A DNA stretch of 64,000 nt from Liolophura sinensis (lineage: Eukaryota; Mollusca; Polyplacophora; Chitonida; Chitonidae): positions 691,501 through 755,500 of the forward strand of contig NC_088303.1 in the NCBI RefSeq assembly GCF_032854445.1, written 5' to 3'. The notes beneath the pieces are model-generated. The model was not told the DNA's origin, did no database searches, and saw only the letters and a list, made by a program, of their open reading frames with translations. The position numbers were made by a program, and so were the translations under genes. This document shows positions 58,094 through 64,000 of the stretch, piece by piece. Positions within the stretch are counted from its first letter, which is position 1. Every line of letters begins with the position of its first letter.

Positions 58094-59545
58094 GCTGTTG
58101 TGGAAGATAAACAAATCCAAGCTGTTGTGAGAGATATACAAGTATATGTAGACAAGCTCAGGCTGTTGTGAGAGATAGACAAGTCAAGGGTGTTGTGAGA
58201 GTCCAGGCTGTTGTGAGAGATAGACAAGTCCCGGCTGTTGTGAGAAATAGACAAGTCCATTCTGTTGTGAGAGATAGGCAAGTCCAGGCTGTTGTGAGAG
58301 ACGGACAAGTCAAGGCTGTTGTGGGAGATAGACAAGTTCAGACTGTTGTGAGAGATAGACAAGCTCAGACTGTTGTGATAGATAGACAAGTCCAGGCTGT
58401 TGTGAGAGATAGACAAGTCCAGGCTGTTGTGAGAGACGGACAAGTCCAAGCTGTTGTGAGAGACAGACAAGTCCAGGCTGTTGTGAGAGATAGACAAGTC
58501 ATGACTGTTGTGAGAGATAGGCAAGTCCAGGCTGTTGTGAGAGATAGACAAGTCATGGCTGTTGTGAGAGATAGATAAACCCAAGCTGTTGTGAGATAGA
58601 CATGTATATGTAGACAAGTTCAGATTGTTGTGAGATATAGACAAGTCCAGGCTGTTGTGACAGATAGACAAGTCCAGGCTGTTGTGAGAGACAGACAAGT
58701 CCAGGCTGTTGTGAGAGATAGACAAGTCATGGCTGTTGTGAGAGATAGATAAATCCAAGCTGTTGTGAGATAGACATGTATATGTAGACAAGTTCAGATT
58801 GTTGTGAGATATAGACAAGTCCAGGCTGTTGTGAGAGATAGACAAGTCATGGCTGTTGTGAGAGATAGGCAAGTCCAGGCTGTTGTGAGAGATAGACAAG
58901 TCATGGCTGTTGTGAGAGATAGATAAACCCAAGCTGTTGTGAGATAGATTGTATATGTAGACAAGTTCAGATTGTTGTGAGATATAGACAAGTCCAGGCT
59001 GTTGTGACAGATAGACAAGTCCAGGCTGTTGTGAGAGATAGACAAGTCCAGGCTGTTGTGAGAGACGGAGAAGTCCAAGCTGTTGTGAGAGACAGACAAG
59101 TCCAGGCTGTTGTGAGAGATAGACAAGCCCAGGCTGTTGTGAGAGATAGGCAAGTCCAGGCTGTTGTGAGAGATAGACAAGTCCAGGCTGTTGTGAGAGA
59201 TAGACAAGTCATGGCTGTTGTGAGAGATAGGCAAGTCCAGGCTGTTGTGAGAGATTGACAAGTCCAGGCTGTTGTGAGAGATAGACAAGTCATGGCTGTT
59301 GTGAGAGATAGATAAATCCAAGCTGTTGTGAGATAGACATGTATATGTAGACAAGTTCAGATTGTTGTGAGATATAGACAAGTCCAGGCTGTTGTGAGGG
59401 ATAGACAAGTCCAGACTGTTGTGAGGGATAGATAGGCACAGGTTGTTGTGAGAGATAGACAAATCCAGACTGTTGTGAGAGATATATGTAGACAAGTTCA
59501 GGCTTTTGTGAGAGATAGACAAGAATATGTAGACAATTTCAGACT
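58094..59545 (+). repeat. Minisatellite, 27-bp unit, about 52 copies, with higher-order blocks
   Basis: Unit GTTGTGAGAGATAGACAAGT + CCAGGCT. A distinctive block (GAGATAGACATGTATATGTA then GACAAGTTCAGATTGTTGTG) recurs near 58590, 58765, 58940 and 59325, marking repeats of several hundred bp. 27 is a multiple of 3, so five strand/frame combinations stay open. Confidence 0.94.
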
Positions 59546-59574
59546 AGTAGTCTTTAAGAATGCCTTTTAATAAG

Positions 59575-61046
59575 TAATAGTGTAGGTTCAAACTGAGTCA
59601 TGCAATTTGTAGAGTTGTAGATTTCCTACTCTCACTGCTTGTGGTGCCTTAGTCAGATTTCCCTGCTTTCCCTGCCTGCTGAACCTTGGTGAGATTTCTC
59701 TGCTCTCACTGCTTGTGGGGCCTGGGTGAGATTTTCCTACTCTCACTGCTTGTGGAGCCTTGGTGAAATTTCCTTCCTCTCACTGCTTGTGTGGCCTTGG
59801 CAATTTCCCTGCTCTCACTGCTTGTGGGGCCTTGGTGAAATTTCCTTGCTCTCACTGCTTGTGGGGCCTTGGCAATTTCCCTGCTCTCACTGTTTGTGGG
59901 GCCTGGGTGAGATTTCCCTGCTCTCACTCCTTGTGGGGCCTTGGTGAGATTTCCTTGCTGTCACTGCTTGTGGGGCTGTGGTGAGATTTCCCTGCTCTCA
60001 CTGCTTGTGGGGCCTTGGTGAGATTTCCATGCTCTCACTGCTTGTGGGGCCTTGGTGAGATTTCCCCGCTCTCACTGCTTGTGGGGCCTTGGTGAGATAT
60101 CCCTGCTCTCACTGCTTGTGGGGCCGTGGTGAGATTTCCATGCTCTCACTGCTTGTGGGGCCTAGGTGAGATTTCCTTGCTGTCACTGATTGTGGGGCCT
60201 TGGTGAGATTTCCCTGCTCTCACTGCTTGTGGGGCCTTGGTGAGATTTCCCTGCTCTCACTGCTTGTGGGGCCTTGGTGAGATTTCCCTGCTCTCACTGC
60301 TTGTGGGGCCTTGGTGAGATTTCCTTGCTCTCACTGCTTGTGGGGCCTGGGTGAGATTTCCTTGCTTTCACTGCTTGTGGGGCCTTGGTGAAATTTCCCT
60401 CCTCTCACTGCTTGTGGGGCCTTGGTGAGATTTCCCTGCTCTCACTGCTTTTGGGCCTTGGTGAGATTTCCATGCTTTCACTGCTTGTGGGGCCTTGGTA
60501 AGATTTCCTTGCTCTCACTGCTTGTGGGGCCTTGGTGAGATTTCCTTGCTCTCACTGCTTGTGGGGCCTGGGTGAGATTTCCTTGCTCTCACTGCTTGTG
60601 GGGCCTTGGTGAAATTTCCCTGCTCTCACTGCTTGTGGGGCCTTGGTGAGATTTCCATGCTCTCACTGCTTGTGGGGCCTTGGTGAAATTTCCCTGCTCT
60701 CACTGCTTGTGGGGCCTTGGTGAGATTTCCCTGCTCTCACTGCTTGTGGGGCCTTGGCGACATTTTCCTGCTCTCACTGCTTGTAGGGCCTTGGTGAGAG
60801 AAAGCAATCAACGACGCTTGTGTGACAGTTTGCACAGTCCTTACTTTCAATGAAGACCATCTGTGGTGTGCATATCTGTTTGGCACATGTGGGAAAATTT
60901 GTCTAACTTTGCCAAAAGTCAAGAGTTTAACACGTTGATGTATCCCTCCAGTTTCCCCCACCCATGAACCGCCCATGTGCACCATGGTATAAGTGAAAAG
61001 TTCTCATGTATGCAGTTAAACAACAGTCAAAGAAATAAATGCATAA
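59575..61046 (+). mobile_element. SINE with its middle expanded into a minisatellite
   Basis: Left flank GTAGGTTCAAACTGAGTCAT (B-box-like) and right flank GTATAAGTGAAAAGTTCTCA, GCAGTTAAACAACAGTCAAA, GAAATAAATG match the ends of the SINE at 49580. Between them the segment corresponding to CCCTCAGTGTTCCTAGGGCC is repeated about 31 times. Confidence 0.65.
59630..60800 (+). repeat. Minisatellite, 37-bp unit, about 31 copies
   Basis: Unit CTCTCACTGCTTGTGGGGCC + TTGGTGAGATTTCCCTG. Minor variants CTTGG / CTGGG / CGTGG and CTTGC / CATGC. Confidence 0.94.
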
Positions 61047-62879
61047 TTTAGGGATTTGTTTGTCTGTTTTATGAGCAGGGATACATGCTCTTGTATTTAA
61101 ACACGGCTAGCAGGAGGCATATTCATGATCAAGTTGAATGATGTAAAAATTCTGTGTAGTATCAAAATTAAAAGGTCCTTCTTGTCTTCCCCCCAGTCTA
61201 GCTGATTGCTACACACACATCTAAACAATGGTTGCCAAAAACATGGCAGTCTGATCAAGCCTACATACATGCATTATATGTATCCTGGTAGTTGTTGTTA
61301 AAACAAACAAATGTTGTTGTCAGGAAGTGTGTTTATCAGTTTATTCTTGTAAAATGCAGCTGTATACACATGTAGTCTGGCCTTATTTCTTTATTTATTG
61401 TCATGCAATTTTCCGTCACTGTTACAAATGGTAACCAAGGTAGCAGAAGAAAGGTGACACTGTGTATCAGCGCATACACATATCTGAATGTCTGTAGCTT
61501 GTCCTTAACTAAAAATTGATCACCTGTAATTCCACGTGTGCCAAATGGGTGGCGTCCACTGAAAGGCTTGTGTATGCGTAGATCTTATAGCCAAGGTGTG
61601 ACATTAACTAATTTCCTAGAAATTCACTTGTAATGACTTCATACTGCTACAGATTCAATGAATTCATTATAAAAACTGGTCCGTTACTCTCAAAGCTTTT
61701 GGCCTCAAATAATTGTTATCTGATTCTGAAATGTAATGGGAGCAGCTTTTCCAGTGTGCTGGCATTATAGATGATAACTAGGGAGCATCACCTTTTTAAT
61801 GAGCTCAGATTAACTGTGGCCAATTTAGTGCGCAGATCAATGTTCAGAGCTAGATGTATTGCCTGGAGTAAATCGTTCAGACATAGTCTCACTGACCATT
61901 TCATTGAATGACCATTTACCATACCTACTTTTGCAAGCAAATAATCACGAACAAATATGATGTGGACTAGATTTTGTGCATTTAGATAAAAATGTACTGT
62001 TTACTCATTATGTCTTGTTTTATTTAACTGAATATAATTAAAAACATAAAGCATAGAGATTTAAACCTCAGCAACGACAACAGTTTGATAGTTGGCAAAA
62101 GGCCACATGTAGCCAGTGAAAAGTAACGTCTTGCAAATTTACCTGAGTCAGGTTTTTATTCTGAGTGTTCTTGTAAATGCTTGAGAGTGCTCCCTAGCAC
62201 CATGGCACATACAGATTTAAGCAGACAGAAATGTAGTGATGTTAACTGCTATTTATTTTATCTCACTAGTATAGAAATAATCAAAATGTGTTCTCATCAC
62301 ATTTACGAAAGGATCACATTAAAACAGCTGAAGACCGGTTAATATCAAGGAGACAAGTAGTCCTGACTTAAAACATTCTGGTCCTATGTCAGAGACAATC
62401 TCTAGTTAATTTTGACCCTTTGCCAAGGACAGCTGATGACTCAGGTTGTTGATGGACAGTTTCCAGCCTGTGGTTGCTCTGTTATCTTGCTGAACTGGTG
62501 ACTTCAGAGCTTGCTTGAATGAGACTGTGCGTGGCAGAGTATTGGCCTAACAGCACATCTGATGTGTGACAAAAGACATCTACCAGCAACCCACATAGCA
62601 ACCATAAACATCTCCTTCCCTCAATCAATAATAAGTCTATAGAGAAGTACCAGAGCAAGGTGTACCTCCGCTACCATAAATCCCCCAATAATCTGTTCCC
62701 ATATACAGATGTGATAGGAACAGCCAATGATGCAAGCTTCCTGAGCTCACTAGACCATACAGGAAAACAATTGTTTGTGTGGTAAAATTCGGAGTGAACA
62801 ACACGAGCCAGGTGCAAGTTAATGATTACTTGGTACCTAGCTGTGTTTTCCAGATGCAGTCACTGAGTGTCACACTCTC

Positions 62880-63675
62880 ATGGTTGACATGATTGCCACT
62901 TTATGAACACCACCAACAGATGTAATAACCATGGTTACCTCCACTCTATGAACACCTCTCACTGATGTAATAACCATGGTTACCTCCACTCTATGAACAC
63001 CTCTCACTGATGTAATAACCATGGTTACATCCACTTTATGAACACCTCTCACTGATGTAATAACCATGGTTACATCCACTCTATGAACACCACCCACAGA
63101 TTTAATAACCATGGTTACATCCACTCTATGAAAACCTCTCACTGATGTAATAACCATGGTTACATCCACTCTATGAACACCTCTCACTGATGTAATAACC
63201 ATGGTTACATCCACTCTATGAACACCTCTCACAGATATAATAACCATGGGTACATCCACTCTATGGACACCTCTCACTGATGTAATAACCATGGTTACAT
63301 CCACTCTATGAACACCTCTCACTGATGTAATAACCATGGTTACATCCACTCTATGAACACCTCTCACTGATGTAATAACCATGGTTACATCCACTCTATG
63401 AACACCTCTCACTGATGTAATAACCATGGTTACCTCCACTTTATGAACACCACTCACTGATGTAATAACCATGGTTACATCCTCTCTGTAAACACCACCC
63501 ACAGATGTAATAACCACCACCCACTGATGTAATAACCATGGTTACATCCTCTCTGTAAACACCACCCACAGATGTAATAACCAGGGTTACATCCACTCTA
63601 TGAACACCTTTCACTGATGTAATAACCAGGGTGTCATCCACTTTATGAACACTACCTACTGATGTAATAACCATA
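62880..63675 (+). repeat. Minisatellite, 45-bp unit with a 12-bp palindrome, about 18 copies
   Basis: Unit GATGTAATAACCATGGTTAC, ATCCACTCTATGAACACCTC, TCACT. Nearly every unit contains TAACCATGGTTA, a perfect palindrome. 45 is a multiple of 3, so the reverse strand shows a 216-codon frame with a 15-residue repeat; it is intronic. Confidence 0.94.
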
Positions 63676-64000
63676 GCTCTTCATTGCAATGTCTTACATT
63701 GACACCTATTGTATAGAACACGTCATGTTGGAATTCAGAAGCAGATGTTCATGAAAACAAATACACCCATAAACCTGTGAAAAACCAATCAATAATCTTT
63801 ATTGGTTTATTGACTGCCAGGTTTTAATTGCCAAGGTTGATGTCTCAATGTCTTTGTGCTATGTACATACCCTGCTCTCGGGGTTAAGACAAAGATATAT
63901 ATATTCCATACTGGAAGAATTGTAGGGAGGAGAGTGTGGTGTATTTTAATTATTGATTTCAAATTGCCCCCTTTTGTTGTATAAATCTAAGCTATCACAG

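Larger units (their letters stand above)
58035..64000 (+). other. Kinesin intron 6, continues past the window
   Basis: At least 6 kb. Contains three large arrays and an expanded SINE. I looked for the P-loop exon (FAYGQTGSGKS) and did not find it. Nothing recognised in 61050-62870 or 63680-64000. Confidence 0.75.

Noticed and set aside
58057-59522. Frames of up to 291 codons on both strands (SISHNSLDL / RDRQVQAVV)
   Set aside because: 27-bp array; mutually overlapping frames on both strands cannot all be genes.
62870-63674. 216-codon reverse-strand frame with MVITSVRGVHRVDVT repeats
   Set aside because: 45-bp array, multiple of 3; inside a kinesin intron.

Overview
The window is animal nuclear DNA: intron-rich, roughly 40% GC by eye, full of tandem repeats, with tRNA-derived SINEs. 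The SINE 3' ends (a TTGAGTATGGCGTAAAAC-type end with an AAAT tail, and one ending in ACTCACTC repeats) and the frequent ACATGTA words look lophotrochozoan, most likely molluscan. That placement is an impression from repeat style, not proof.

Two protein-coding genes lie on the plus strand in tandem. (1) Positions 1 to 36270 hold the 3' three quarters of a potassium-chloride cotransporter gene (SLC12A4-7 type, KCC). I could place 21 exons whose splice phases join without a break into 847 residues plus stop; the N-terminus and first membrane segments lie upstream. The transporter core (second half of the membrane domain) is in exons 1-9 and the cytosolic C-terminal domain in exons 10-21, including both threonines that correspond to the WNK/SPAK-controlled switch sites of vertebrate KCCs. 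(2) From 47092 to the right edge lies the 5' end of a kinesin-3 motor gene that best fits the KIF28/KLP-6 subfamily: six small exons covering the start of the motor domain, with the rest beyond the window. The 10.8 kb between them is 3' flank or UTR of KCC and the upstream region of the kinesin, with a compact CACGTG/TGACGTCA promoter candidate at 46945-46957.

Two things stand out. First, four KCC introns (introns 4, 15, 16 and 20) carry the hallmarks of U12-type (minor spliceosome) introns: RTATCCTTT donors, CTTAAC or CTTAAT branch sites about 11-13 nt before the exon, and one AT-AC intron. All four are phase 1, and two of them flank a single 90-nt exon. Second, nearly every long intron and the intergenic region is filled by its own unrelated minisatellite. 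I count about 31 arrays covering about 26 kb (about 40% by hand sum), with units of 16 to 127 bp. Some have a traceable origin: one is a tandem amplification of KCC exon 8 with its splice donor, and two are expansions of a segment inside a SINE (its 3' tail at 44.7-45.4 kb, its middle at 59.6-60.8 kb).

Most long open frames in the window are these arrays read through, not genes. No rRNA gene, functional tRNA gene, CRISPR array or intact autonomous transposon was seen.
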